Shown: positions 1-6,162, counted from the first letter of the stretch. The stretch: DNA of 6,336 nt from Mollicutes bacterium (GCA_003559585.1 PWKX01000046.1:1-6336); one strand, 5' to 3'. Made by a program: numbers and translations. Notes: a model not told the origin generated them from the sequence alone.

Positions 1-658
1 CACTTGATGATTTCACATCCGGCAACATATTTTGATTAACACCAAGGATATCACATAGTTCATCATCCCATGTTAGTTCGTGGATGTTAAAAAGTAACGT
101 TCTTGAAGCGTTGGTATAATCTGTGATATGGGTTCCACCCGTTAATTTGTACACCAACCAAGAATCGATGGTACCAAAGGCCAATTCACCTTGTGCCATC
201 TTTTCTTTTGCGCCGTTGATGTTGTCTAATATCCAAGCAATTTTTGTGCCTGAAAAATAAGGGTCTAACAACAAACCAGTTTTGTCTTTAAATAAGGACT
301 CATGTCCCGCTTCTTTTAACCGATCACAAATCGATTGGCTTTGTCTTGATTGCCAAACAAGCGCATTATGAATGGGTTTACCTGTTTTTCTATCCCACAC
401 AACGGTGGTTTCTCGTTGGTTGGTGATACCAATGGCTTTAATTTGATTGGCCTTGATATCACGGTTAACCAGTGCCTGGGCAATCACCGATAAGGTGGAT
501 AACCATATTTCATTGGGGTTGTGTTCGACCCAACCAGGTTTTGGATAAATTTGCTCAATTTCTTTACTGGCCTCACTGATCACTTCGCTTTTTTCATTAA
601 AAATGACAGCACGTGTGCTGGTGGTGCCTTGATCGATGGCCATGATGTAGGTTTCCAT
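1..658 (-). CDS. glpK: Glycerol kinase, N-terminal 219 residues (cut by left window edge)
   Basis: Cytoplasmic FGGY-family kinase that phosphorylates glycerol with ATP to sn-glycerol 3-phosphate. Reading the minus strand from the ATG at 658-656 gives 219 codons with no stop before the edge; the family is about 500 residues, so over half is missing. Visible landmarks are the N-terminal phosphate-binding segment DQGTTSTRAVIF (9-20), GWVEHNP (42-48), the glycerol-contacting NQRETT (80-85, with R82 and E83), WQSRQ (102-106), DPYFSGTK (132-139, Y134) and FGTIDSWL (161-168) followed by DYTNASRT (180-187). These match GlpK rather than xylulose or gluconate kinases. AAAGGAG at 673-667 lies 8 bases before the ATG, which fixes the start. 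The gene sits 70 bases after the hydrolase stop on the same strand, with a large hairpin in the gap, and no convincing promoter of its own was seen. The second catalytic Asp and the HPr-phosphorylated His of some Gram-positive GlpKs would lie outside the window. Confidence 0.97.
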   Translation of the reverse strand, partial: METYIMAIDQGTTSTRAVIFNEKSEVISEASKEIEQIYPKPGWVEHNPNEIWLSTLSVIAQALVNRDIKANQIKAIGITNQRETTVVWDRKTGKPIHNALVWQSRQSQSICDRLKEAGHESLFKDKTGLLLDPYFSGTKIAWILDNINGAKEKMAQGELAFGTIDSWLVYKLTGGTHITDYTNASRTLLFNIHELTWDDELCDILGVNQNMLPDVKSSS

Positions 659-677
659 ATTATTGACTCCTTTATGC

Positions 678-735
678 ATTCTAACCATGAAAGAGGCGGT
701 GGCTAAGCCCCGCCTCCCATAATGATGGTTAGAAT
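678..735 (-). promoter_or_regulatory. Long two-part hairpin between hydrolase gene and glpK
   Basis: A perfect 11-base inverted repeat, ATTCTAACCAT at 678-688 and ATGGTTAGAAT at 725-735, encloses a second stem, GAGGCGG at 693-699 with CCGCCTC at 710-716. A small GGC/GCC stem with a TAA loop caps it at 701-709. The 5' arm in the minus-strand mRNA contains the hydrolase stop codon (731-729), and the 3' arm ends 4 bases before the glpK Shine-Dalgarno. After the GC stem there is only TTTC and no long U-run, so a simple intrinsic terminator is unlikely. RNA processing, stability control or ribosome-sensitive refolding are possible roles (inference). Confidence 0.7.
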
Positions 736-2747
736 AAAATGTAGTTAAAGTTGGTGGCGGTGTTGGCAACCATGATGGCTGTGAATAAAAGTGCGTTAAC
801 AAATCCACTCAACCATATATTACCAGTTCTTAAGTATAATTGTCTACTAAAAATCGCCGCTAAGATTAATACTGGTACGATTGGGAATAAGACAATGTAG
901 CCTAAAGCCATGTCCCACTGCCATAAAGCACCGGTGTTGAAGAATGTTAAGTATTGAATTAACATCACAAGGACGATACCAAAGACATTGAAAGTTGCCA
1001 TGATGGCTGTGGTTGCCCATTCTGGTAAGTTTTTGAAACGGCTGTTGGCGATGATAAAAGCGTTGATGGTAAAGTAAATAGACAGTAACAACGCATAGCG
1101 CAACATCGTTGCAACTTTAATGTTTTCAAAGGTACGAATGTTAAAGGTCCAAATTCTAAAGTCTGTGGTGAATAGACCATGAACGATGAATAATACTAAG
1201 TATAGACCACCAACAATACTAAACGCTAATAAGATGGTTTTTCCAAAGTTCTTACCCGTAATGCGTGTCACAGTTCCTGGTTCATCGCCTGCTTTTTTAC
1301 CAACAATCAAATAACCGATAAAGTAAAGCGCTAGGCTGATTAAACCAATGGCTGTTGCCCACACAACAACAGGGTTTGTGGTCGGTTGTGGGAAGCGTTC
1401 AGTGATAGGGAAGAAATGGGTGCCCCATCCATACGCATCAGAATAGAAATAACGGATTAAGAAACCAGCAAGTAAGGTGATGATGGCGCCGGTACCTAAA
1501 AACTGAACATAACGTGGCCAACCACTTATTTCACCTGGTTCTTTTGGTTCGCCTTTTAAGGATTTAAATAACGATGACTTTAATAAAAGATCGGTGAGTG
1601 GCAGTAGGAGGAAAAAGAACCCAACTAAACCAACTAAGTTAAAGAATTCTTTAACTGGCCAACGCATCGATGAGGCTTCAACAACATCAAAACCTTCAGG
1701 TGTACCAAAAGATGCGTAGAAGAAATCAACAATGTACTCTGCACTTTCTCTTGAAAAGTGATTACGTGGATGGATTTCATTTGGTTGATAGATGACTCTA
1801 AAAGCTTCATCAGCAGGGTTTTCTGCCGAGAAGTTGGCAGGACCACTGGCTGTATAGAAGGTACCAGATTCAACAGCACTGGCGCTAAAGTCTCCATAAA
1901 TACCTTGAATAAAAGCGGTGCCCGTTGGACTTTCAAGGAAATCTTTTGGTAAGTACTCATATTTCATATCGTTGCTGTAATTAGGATCGTTTGGATCAAG
2001 TGAAGCGTTATGTTCTGATTCATCTGATCCTGGTGTGGATTCCTTATAGAAGAACTCATCATATTTACCTGCTAGATTACCAACAGGCGTGTTCATTGGC
2101 GCTGCATAGAAACTAGACCATGCTTGAATGAGTGCTGCACCAATTTTATTAGCTTCTGCGCCAGCGGCTAAAGCATTCATCATTTCTTCTTGCGTCGCAT
2201 CATCAGGATCAATGCCGTTATCAGCATAATAGTTTTGAATCGCTTCGCCTTCTTTTTGTGCGTAATGAACAAGCGTCATGGCTGTATCAAATCCACCCAT
2301 GGAATGTCCAGAGATACCAATCATATCCTTATCGACATAATCTTTGGCATGTAACCATTCTACCGCGTTAACCATACCGGTTTGATCACCTGTTAATGGA
2401 TTGTTAACACCATCAGGTAAGGCACTGTGTCCGTGACCCAATCGGTCAACCGTTAACACAATAAACCCACGTCTTGATAACTCTACGGCATTTTGTGCTT
2501 GTAATTCACGGTTGTTTAAGTATCCGTGTGATAAGACAATGGCTGGTAGTGGGTTATCAGCACTGGCATCATTAGGCTTGTATAACAAGGCACTGTACTG
2601 AACACCATCCCCAAAATCTTCTCGGATGTCTTGAACTTCAACACGGTAAAAATCAGATTGCAACATTGAAGCGAAAATACCACTGATAAGAATTAATCCA
2701 AGCGCGATGAATAATCTTACCATTGTTTTGCTTTTTAAAAACTCCAT
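729..2747 (-). CDS. Membrane-anchored alpha/beta hydrolase (putative esterase/lipase) with eight C-terminal helices
   Basis: Predicted serine hydrolase of 672 residues. An N-terminal signal anchor (about 11-29, after a Lys/Arg-bearing start) is followed by an alpha/beta-hydrolase domain (about 45-350). That domain shows the oxyanion-type SHGYLNN (73-79), DRLGHGHS (101-108), the nucleophile elbow GHSMGG (147-152, Ser149), a GKYD at 227-230 whose Asp230 is a candidate acid, and HPRNHFS (326-332) offering His326 or His330 as the general base. Residues 367-664 hold about eight hydrophobic helices (near 369-389, 412-434, 459-482, 504-526, 550-567, 579-602, 617-634, 644-663). Positive loops such as 390-412 and 484-503 favour the cytoplasmic side, which puts the catalytic domain outside. 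Start ATG: AGGAGG at 2764-2759 with an 11-base gap, slightly long. It follows a promoter and hairpin leader and precedes glpK, so release of glycerol from acylglycerols is an attractive but unproven role. Peptidase or other esterase activity remains possible. The fold call is firm, the substrate is not. Confidence 0.88.
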   Translation of the reverse strand: MEFLKSKTMVRLFIALGLILISGIFASMLQSDFYRVEVQDIREDFGDGVQYSALLYKPNDASADNPLPAIVLSHGYLNNRELQAQNAVELSRRGFIVLTVDRLGHGHSALPDGVNNPLTGDQTGMVNAVEWLHAKDYVDKDMIGISGHSMGGFDTAMTLVHYAQKEGEAIQNYYADNGIDPDDATQEEMMNALAAGAEANKIGAALIQAWSSFYAAPMNTPVGNLAGKYDEFFYKESTPGSDESEHNASLDPNDPNYSNDMKYEYLPKDFLESPTGTAFIQGIYGDFSASAVESGTFYTASGPANFSAENPADEAFRVIYQPNEIHPRNHFSRESAEYIVDFFYASFGTPEGFDVVEASSMRWPVKEFFNLVGLVGFFFLLLPLTDLLLKSSLFKSLKGEPKEPGEISGWPRYVQFLGTGAIITLLAGFLIRYFYSDAYGWGTHFFPITERFPQPTTNPVVVWATAIGLISLALYFIGYLIVGKKAGDEPGTVTRITGKNFGKTILLAFSIVGGLYLVLFIVHGLFTTDFRIWTFNIRTFENIKVATMLRYALLLSIYFTINAFIIANSRFKNLPEWATTAIMATFNVFGIVLVMLIQYLTFFNTGALWQWDMALGYIVLFPIVPVLILAAIFSRQLYLRTGNIWLSGFVNALLFTAIMVANTATNFNYILF

Positions 2748-2782
2748 ACTGTTTACGTCCTCCTAAAATATTTTTTTATAAT

Positions 2783-2834
2783 AAAAAAGTCTAGAGACGC
2801 CAAAAAAACATAGTTTTTTTGCGGACTCTAGACT
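2783..2834 (-). terminator. Leader hairpin with U-run upstream of the hydrolase gene (candidate GlpP-controlled attenuator)
   Basis: On the minus-strand transcript AGTCTAGAG (2834-2826) pairs perfectly with CTCTAGACT (2796-2788). The stem continues through a short irregular CGC/GCG part and an A7C/GT7 stack to a three-base loop, then runs into a U-run at 2788-2783. The shape is that of an intrinsic terminator. It begins about 20 bases after the predicted transcript start and ends about 20 bases before the hydrolase AGGAGG, so it would block that gene unless read through. This is the arrangement of glycerol leader terminators relieved by GlpP in Bacillus, and glpP lies immediately upstream. 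Control by GlpP is inferred. The alternative is a backup terminator for glpP. On the plus strand there is no U-run after the hairpin. Confidence 0.75.
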
Positions 2835-2859
2835 CTCCAATTAATATTAACTTGTGTAT

Positions 2860-2887
2860 ATAATAGCACGTCTTTTTATTTAATGAA
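2860..2887 (-). promoter_or_regulatory. Predicted sigma-A promoter with extended -10 for hydrolase (and glpK)
   Basis: On the minus strand TGC followed by TATTAT occupies 2868-2860: an extended -10 with five of six bases of TATAAT. A weak -35 (TTCATT, 2887-2882) lies 16 bases upstream, and the extended TG could compensate for it. The expected start near 2853 gives a leader of about 105 bases that contains the 2834-2783 hairpin. It lies between the glpP terminator and the hydrolase gene, so it would drive hydrolase and probably glpK separately from glpP. Confidence 0.6.
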
Positions 2888-2968
2888 AGCCCTTTTATGA
2901 GATTTCTTATCTTTTTTATAATCATAACGGCTTAATTAGATGTGTGATTCACGCATTGGTGGTGTCAT

Positions 2969-2995
2969 AAAAAACCCCTAACCAAAGGTTAGAGG
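2969..2995 (-). terminator. Intrinsic terminator of glpP
   Basis: Reading the minus strand, a nine-pair stem (CCTCTAACC at 2995-2987 with GGTTAGGGG at 2983-2975, one U-G pair) closes a three-base loop and is followed by TTTTTT (2974-2969). It starts 29 bases after the glpP stop codon. This is a compact classical Rho-independent terminator. Confidence 0.85.
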
Positions 2996-3024
2996 GCGAT
3001 ATGTTCATGATGGTGTGGTTAAAG

Positions 3025-3567
3025 TTATGACCACAAAGATACCGTCGAGGTGGTGATGGCGGTGATGCCAAGCTTTAAACAAGCATCCATGGTTTCTTTG
3101 GTATCAATCAGCCCACCCATTAATATTTTAGCTGGGGTGACGGCTTTAATTTTATCGATCACCGGCGCGGTGGTGGCCGGTAAGACTTCTAACACATCCG
3201 GTTGAACTTTATGGATGAGATCTAAGGTTTGTTTTAAAGAATGTGAGTCTTTAAGGAATACTCTAAAAACACCGAGGACACCTCTTTTTCTACATAATTC
3301 TATCACCCGTGGTTTGATGGTGATGATGCCATCAACATGGAGTGATTGAATGAGAAAAATCGCTCCAAACTCATCAGATTTCAAGCCTTTAATCAATTCT
3401 AAATGAACCAACACGGTTTTATCGTGTTCTTTAAGTTTTTTAATTAAACCTGGTAATTGAGCCAATTGAAAATTCATTAAAATACCAATCTTTAAAGGGC
3501 TTTTAATAAACGTTTCAACGTCTTTATGATTAGAAAGAGCGGGAATGACGGTTTGATTATTAAACAT
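3025..3567 (-). CDS. glpP: Glycerol uptake operon antiterminator, GlpP family
   Basis: RNA-binding regulator of 180 residues, the normal size for GlpP. In Bacillus, GlpP with glycerol 3-phosphate binds the leader mRNA of glycerol genes and prevents early termination. The sequence shows the family's TIM-barrel-like pattern: VIPAL (7-11), MNFQLAQLPGLIK (31-43), VHLELIKGLKSDEFG (54-68), DGIITIKPRVIE (79-90), FRVFLKDSHSL (101-111), DVLEVLPA (124-131), MGGLIDTKE (150-158) and the C-terminal AITTSTVSLW (170-179). The last resembles a phosphate-binding loop and fits a phosphorylated ligand. ATG at 3567-3565 is supported by AGGAGG at 3580-3575 with a 7-base gap. No promoter is evident just upstream; a hairpin (3624-3590) ends 10 bases before the Shine-Dalgarno. 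glpP may therefore depend on read-through from the membrane-protein gene. Downstream lie its terminator and the promoter of the hydrolase-glpK unit, its likely target. Confidence 0.95.
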   Translation of the reverse strand: MFNNQTVIPALSNHKDVETFIKSPLKIGILMNFQLAQLPGLIKKLKEHDKTVLVHLELIKGLKSDEFGAIFLIQSLHVDGIITIKPRVIELCRKRGVLGVFRVFLKDSHSLKQTLDLIHKVQPDVLEVLPATTAPVIDKIKAVTPAKILMGGLIDTKETMDACLKLGITAITTSTVSLWS

Positions 3568-3589
3568 GTGGTAGCCTCCTAATTAAATG

Positions 3590-3624
3590 AAAAGGCCAAG
3601 CAACATCGATTTGCTTAGCCTTTT
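3590..3624. terminator. Fourteen-pair hairpin between small membrane-protein gene and glpP
   Basis: AAAAGGCCAAGCAA (3590-3603) and TTGCTTAGCCTTTT (3611-3624) form a 14-pair stem, with one G-U or A-C position depending on strand, around a seven-base loop. On the minus strand it ends in TTTT and then C, giving a short U-run. On the plus strand it ends in TTTTT, but no plus-strand gene precedes it. The minus-strand reading is the biologically relevant one: terminator of the 3670-4041 gene, probably leaky, or a leader attenuator for glpP. Confidence 0.7.
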
Positions 3625-3669
3625 TGTGATCAATGTTCAATCAGATGTTTTTTGTGGATCAAGGTTTGT

Positions 3670-4041
3670 TTAAACGGGGTTTTCTTTATTCTCTTGAATG
3701 GCAAGGTAAGAACCTAGACCAATTAAAATCGCACCAACTGGTGTTGAGAAGAAATAAAACGATCCAATTAAGCTAATGAAGAAAACAATCAGTAAGATAC
3801 CACTAACGATTAAACCAAAATACATGTAATAAAGATGTTTTTTAAGTCCGCTTGCTGCGGTGGCAATCATGATGAATAGTAATAATGTGATGAAAATGTA
3901 GCCGCCTACATCTCTGGCGCCAGTATCTTCCATGTTATGAATCCGAAACATATAAAATACATACCATAACAATTCGATTAATCCACCTAGCATAACAACA
4001 ACTAAGCCACTAGCGTAACGTTTTAATGTGTTCAAAACCAT
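3670..4041 (-). CDS. Small four-helix membrane protein, function unknown
   Basis: I do not recognise this 123-residue protein. It has four clear hydrophobic helices (about 11-33, 45-65, 70-92 and 96-115), a basic N-terminus (K7, R8), a short polar loop with His35 and several acidic residues (35-45), a K67-K68-H69 turn between helices two and three, and a hydrophilic tail. No catalytic or ligand motif is visible. The upstream AAAGGA lies only two bases before the ATG at 4041-4039, which is unusually close. A TTG at 4035-4033, two codons in, would be 8 bases from the same site and could be the true start. The gene is divergent from groESL. It precedes glpP on the same strand with a hairpin between, so it might be co-transcribed with glpP by read-through; no functional link to glycerol is shown. 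Confidence 0.75.
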   Translation of the reverse strand: MVLNTLKRYASGLVVVMLGGLIELLWYVFYMFRIHNMEDTGARDVGGYIFITLLLFIMIATAASGLKKHLYYMYFGLIVSGILLIVFFISLIGSFYFFSTPVGAILIGLGSYLAIQENKENPV

Positions 4042-4071
4042 CTTCCTTTCTTGTGATGTGTCTACCTTTAA

Positions 4072-4100
4072 AAAGTAACATATATTAGAAAAACTTTCAA
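4072..4100 (-). promoter_or_regulatory. Possible promoter for the small membrane-protein gene
   Basis: On the minus strand TTGAAA (4100-4095, five of six to TTGACA) is followed after 17 bases by TACTTT (4077-4072, three of six to TATAAT) with a TG at 4080-4079 in extended -10 position. The predicted transcript would start roughly 25 bases before the ATG. The -10 is poor, so this is a suggestion only. Confidence 0.35.
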
Positions 4101-4158
4101 GATTAACTTAACCTTTGTTCCTTTATATAAGGCTCGCAAAGATTTTTTGAAATACGAC

Positions 4159-4187
4159 TTGACAAGAAAAATATTTTTTTGTATATT
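4159..4187 (+). promoter_or_regulatory. Sigma-A promoter of groESL
   Basis: A perfect -35 TTGACA (4159-4164), a 17-base AT-rich spacer and the -10 TATATT (4182-4187, five of six) predict a start near 4194, at the left edge of the CIRCE operator. This is the usual layout of a vegetative promoter repressed by HrcA. Confidence 0.9.
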
Positions 4188-4191
4188 TTTA

Positions 4192-4218
4192 TTAGCAGTC
4201 ATGTTCAATGAGTGCCAA
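4192..4218. promoter_or_regulatory. CIRCE operator (HrcA binding site)
   Basis: TTAGCAGTC (4192-4200), nine bases, GAGTGCCAA (4210-4218). The CIRCE consensus is TTAGCACTC-N9-GAGTGCTAA, so each half has one change (C to G at base 7 of the left arm, T to C at base 7 of the right arm) and the spacing is exact. It overlaps the predicted transcript start and ends 9 bases before the groES Shine-Dalgarno. In known systems HrcA bound here blocks transcription until heat stress titrates GroEL. hrcA itself is not in the window. Confidence 0.93.
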
Positions 4219-4242
4219 TATGATATTAGGAGGTTATAAATC

Positions 4243-4515
4243 ATGTTAAAACCACTGCATGACCATGTGGTCTTAAAAAAAGATGATCCTGAAAAAAAGA
4301 CAAAAAGTGGGATCATTTTGACAACACATGATCAAGATAACCCTACCACCGCTTCTGTTGTGGCGGTTGGCCCAGGTACTGAGGATCATGTGATGTCTGT
4401 GAAGGAAGGTGACACCGTTGTTTACAAATCATATGCCACAACGGAGGTCACCATCAACGACACGACATATTTAATTATTAAAGAAAGCGATATTTTAGCG
4501 ATCATGGAGGGATGA
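4243..4515 (+). CDS. groES: Co-chaperonin GroES (10 kDa)
   Basis: Heptameric lid of the GroEL folding chamber in the cytoplasm. It is 90 residues, close to the usual 94-97. It shows the N-terminal KPLHDHVVLKK strand (3-13), the mobile loop around 16-33 with SGIIL (22-26) whose Ile-Ile-Leu contacts GroEL apical domains, VVAVGPG (39-45), KEGDTVVYKSYA (54-65) and the C-terminal IKESDILAIME (79-89). The start ATG has AGGAGG at 4228-4233 with a 9-base gap. The TGA stop (4513-4515) lies four bases before groEL, and the groEL ribosome site overlaps the last groES codons, so the two are translationally close-coupled. Transcription is from the sigma-A promoter and CIRCE operator just upstream. Confidence 0.97.
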   Translation: MLKPLHDHVVLKKDDPEKKTKSGIILTTHDQDNPTTASVVAVGPGTEDHVMSVKEGDTVVYKSYATTEVTINDTTYLIIKESDILAIMEG

Positions 4516-4519
4516 TTAG

Positions 4520-6142
4520 ATGAGTAAACACATACTATATGGAAAAGAAGCCCGTGATAAGATGTTAAAGGGCGTTGATCAATTGGCGTCTACGGTAAAT
4601 GTCACGCTTGGTCCTAAAGGCCGTAATGTCATGTTAGAAAAAGCTTATGGCTCACCGCTCATCACCAATGATGGGGTGACGATTGCTAAAGAAATTGAAT
4701 TAAAAGATCATTATGAAAACATGGGCGCTCAGCTTGTACAAGAAGTTGCCAGTAAAACCAATGATTCAGCCGGTGATGGCACCACCACCGCAACGCTGTT
4801 AGCACAATCAATGATTCATCAAGGCTTAAGAGCCATTGATACTGGGGCCAATCCTGTTTTGATTAAAGAAGGGATTGAACGGGCGACAAAAGCAGTCAGT
4901 GATATGATTAAAACACATTCACGAAAAGTAGAAACATCACAAGATATCGCCTCAGTCGCCAGCGTTTCAAGCGGTTCTAAAGCGATTGGTGATATCATCG
5001 CCAAAGCGATAGATAAAGTTGGCCGTCACGGTGTGATTACGGTTGATGAATCAAAAGGCTTTGACACAGAGTTAGAACTGGTTGAAGGGATGCAATATGA
5101 TAAAGGCTACATCTCACCTTACATGGTATCTGACCGTGAAAAAATGGAAGTCACCTTAGAAAATGCGCACGTGTTAATCACAGACCAAAAACTGTCGACC
5201 ATTAAAGATGTGTTGCCGATTTTAGAACAAGTCGTTGAAACCAACAAACCACTTTTCATCATCGCCGATGATATTGAAAATGAAGTGGTCTCCACGTTGG
5301 TGGTCAATAAACTACGTGGTACGTTTAATGTGGTGGCAACAAAAGCACCTGGTTTTGGCGATAACCAAAAAGAATTGTTGGCTGATATGGCAGCTTTAAC
5401 CGGCGCAACATTCTATAGTAAAGATTTAGATATGGACCTTAAAGAAGCGAAAATTGATGATTTAGGTCTTGCAAAAAAAGTTCTTGTTTCAAAAGACTCA
5501 ACCACCATTTTAGAAGGCAGTGGCAACAAATCATTGATTGAAGAACGCATCGAGGCGATTAACAACCAACTTAAACACACAGACAGTGATCACGAACAAG
5601 AAAACCTTAAAGAACGTTTAGGCAAACTAACAGACGGTGTGGCCATCGTTAAAGTTGGGGCGACGACTGAAACGGAAATGAAAGAAAAGAAACTCCGCAT
5701 TGAAGATGCCCTCAACGCAACCAAAGCGGCTGTTGAAGAAGGCATTGTCATCGGTGGGGGCGCTGAACTGGTGGCCATTTATAACGCACTTAAAGATGTT
5801 TTGAAAGATGACATCACCGATGTGCAAAAAGGCATTAATTTAGTTTTGAACGCCCTTTTAAAACCTGTATATCAAATCGCTGAAAATGCCGGTTATGATG
5901 GCGATGAGATATTAAGTCTTCAAAAAGCTAAGCAAGATGAAACCGGCTTTGATGCAAAAAGTGGTCAATGGGTGAACATGCTTAAAGCTGGTATTATTGA
6001 CCCCACCAAAGTCACCCGTAGTGCGATTGAAAACGCCGCATCGATTGCTGCGATGTTTATCACCGCTGAGGTGGCTGTAAGTTTGATTGATGAGGATTCA
6101 CAGTCTTCAAGTCAAAACAACATGCCGCACGGCATGATGTAA
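4520..6142 (+). CDS. groEL: Chaperonin GroEL (60 kDa, Hsp60)
   Basis: ATP-driven tetradecameric folding chaperonin that works with GroES. It is 540 residues, normal for the family, and complete. ATP-site signatures are present: TLGPKGRNV (29-37), NDGVTIAKEIEL (50-61, Asp51), GDGTTTATLLAQ (85-96, Asp86), the catalytic Asp396 in RIEDALNATK (393-402), AAVEEGIVIGGG (403-414) and the C-terminal GIIDPTKVTRSAIENAASIA (491-510). The apical region includes ELVEGMQYDKGYISPYM (186-202) and KAPGFGD (275-281). The start is supported by GGAGGG at 4506-4511 with an 8-base gap. The tail is NNMPHGMM rather than a long run of Gly-Gly-Met repeats, a shortened version of the usual flexible tail. All ATPase residues checked are intact, so it should be active. 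Transcription ends at the hairpin starting about 20 bases downstream. Confidence 0.99.
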   Translation: MSKHILYGKEARDKMLKGVDQLASTVNVTLGPKGRNVMLEKAYGSPLITNDGVTIAKEIELKDHYENMGAQLVQEVASKTNDSAGDGTTTATLLAQSMIHQGLRAIDTGANPVLIKEGIERATKAVSDMIKTHSRKVETSQDIASVASVSSGSKAIGDIIAKAIDKVGRHGVITVDESKGFDTELELVEGMQYDKGYISPYMVSDREKMEVTLENAHVLITDQKLSTIKDVLPILEQVVETNKPLFIIADDIENEVVSTLVVNKLRGTFNVVATKAPGFGDNQKELLADMAALTGATFYSKDLDMDLKEAKIDDLGLAKKVLVSKDSTTILEGSGNKSLIEERIEAINNQLKHTDSDHEQENLKERLGKLTDGVAIVKVGATTETEMKEKKLRIEDALNATKAAVEEGIVIGGGAELVAIYNALKDVLKDDITDVQKGINLVLNALLKPVYQIAENAGYDGDEILSLQKAKQDETGFDAKSGQWVNMLKAGIIDPTKVTRSAIENAASIAAMFITAEVAVSLIDEDSQSSSQNNMPHGMM

Positions 6143-6162
6143 AAAAACGCCACGAACCCTAC

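Noticed and set aside
521..706. Plus-strand 61-codon open frame opposite the glpK start
   Set aside because: It lies almost entirely over glpK, whose minus-strand frame has strong family motifs; no ribosome-binding site or recognisable protein.
1634..1960. Open frames on both strands inside the hydrolase gene (also 965-1180 and 1758-1952)
   Set aside because: All are embedded in the 672-codon hydrolase frame and have no recognisable protein features.
2748..2860. Riboswitch or T-box in the hydrolase leader
   Set aside because: The leader is only about 105 bases and is almost filled by one hairpin; no T-box sequence or multi-helix aptamer is visible.
4113..4141. CTTTG...CAAAG dyad with an inner CCTT/AAGG stem, followed on the plus strand by ATTTTTTG
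   Set aside because: It resembles a weak terminator but lies between the two divergent promoters, where no identified transcript would reach it. The stem is interrupted, so it is probably chance AT-rich pairing.
4068..4316. Minus-strand 82-codon open frame over the groES promoter and start
   Set aside because: It overlaps the promoter, CIRCE site and groES start, and the product is low-complexity AT-driven sequence.
4501..4535. TGA read as tryptophan (Mycoplasma code)
   Set aside because: groES ends at its normal C-terminal ILAIMEG with TGA, and groEL starts four bases later; reading through would add residues outside the family pattern.
4819..5004. Minus-strand open frames within groEL (also 5119-5307, 5590-5778 and 5627-5827)
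   Set aside because: Mirror frames of a highly conserved complete gene, with no independent evidence.
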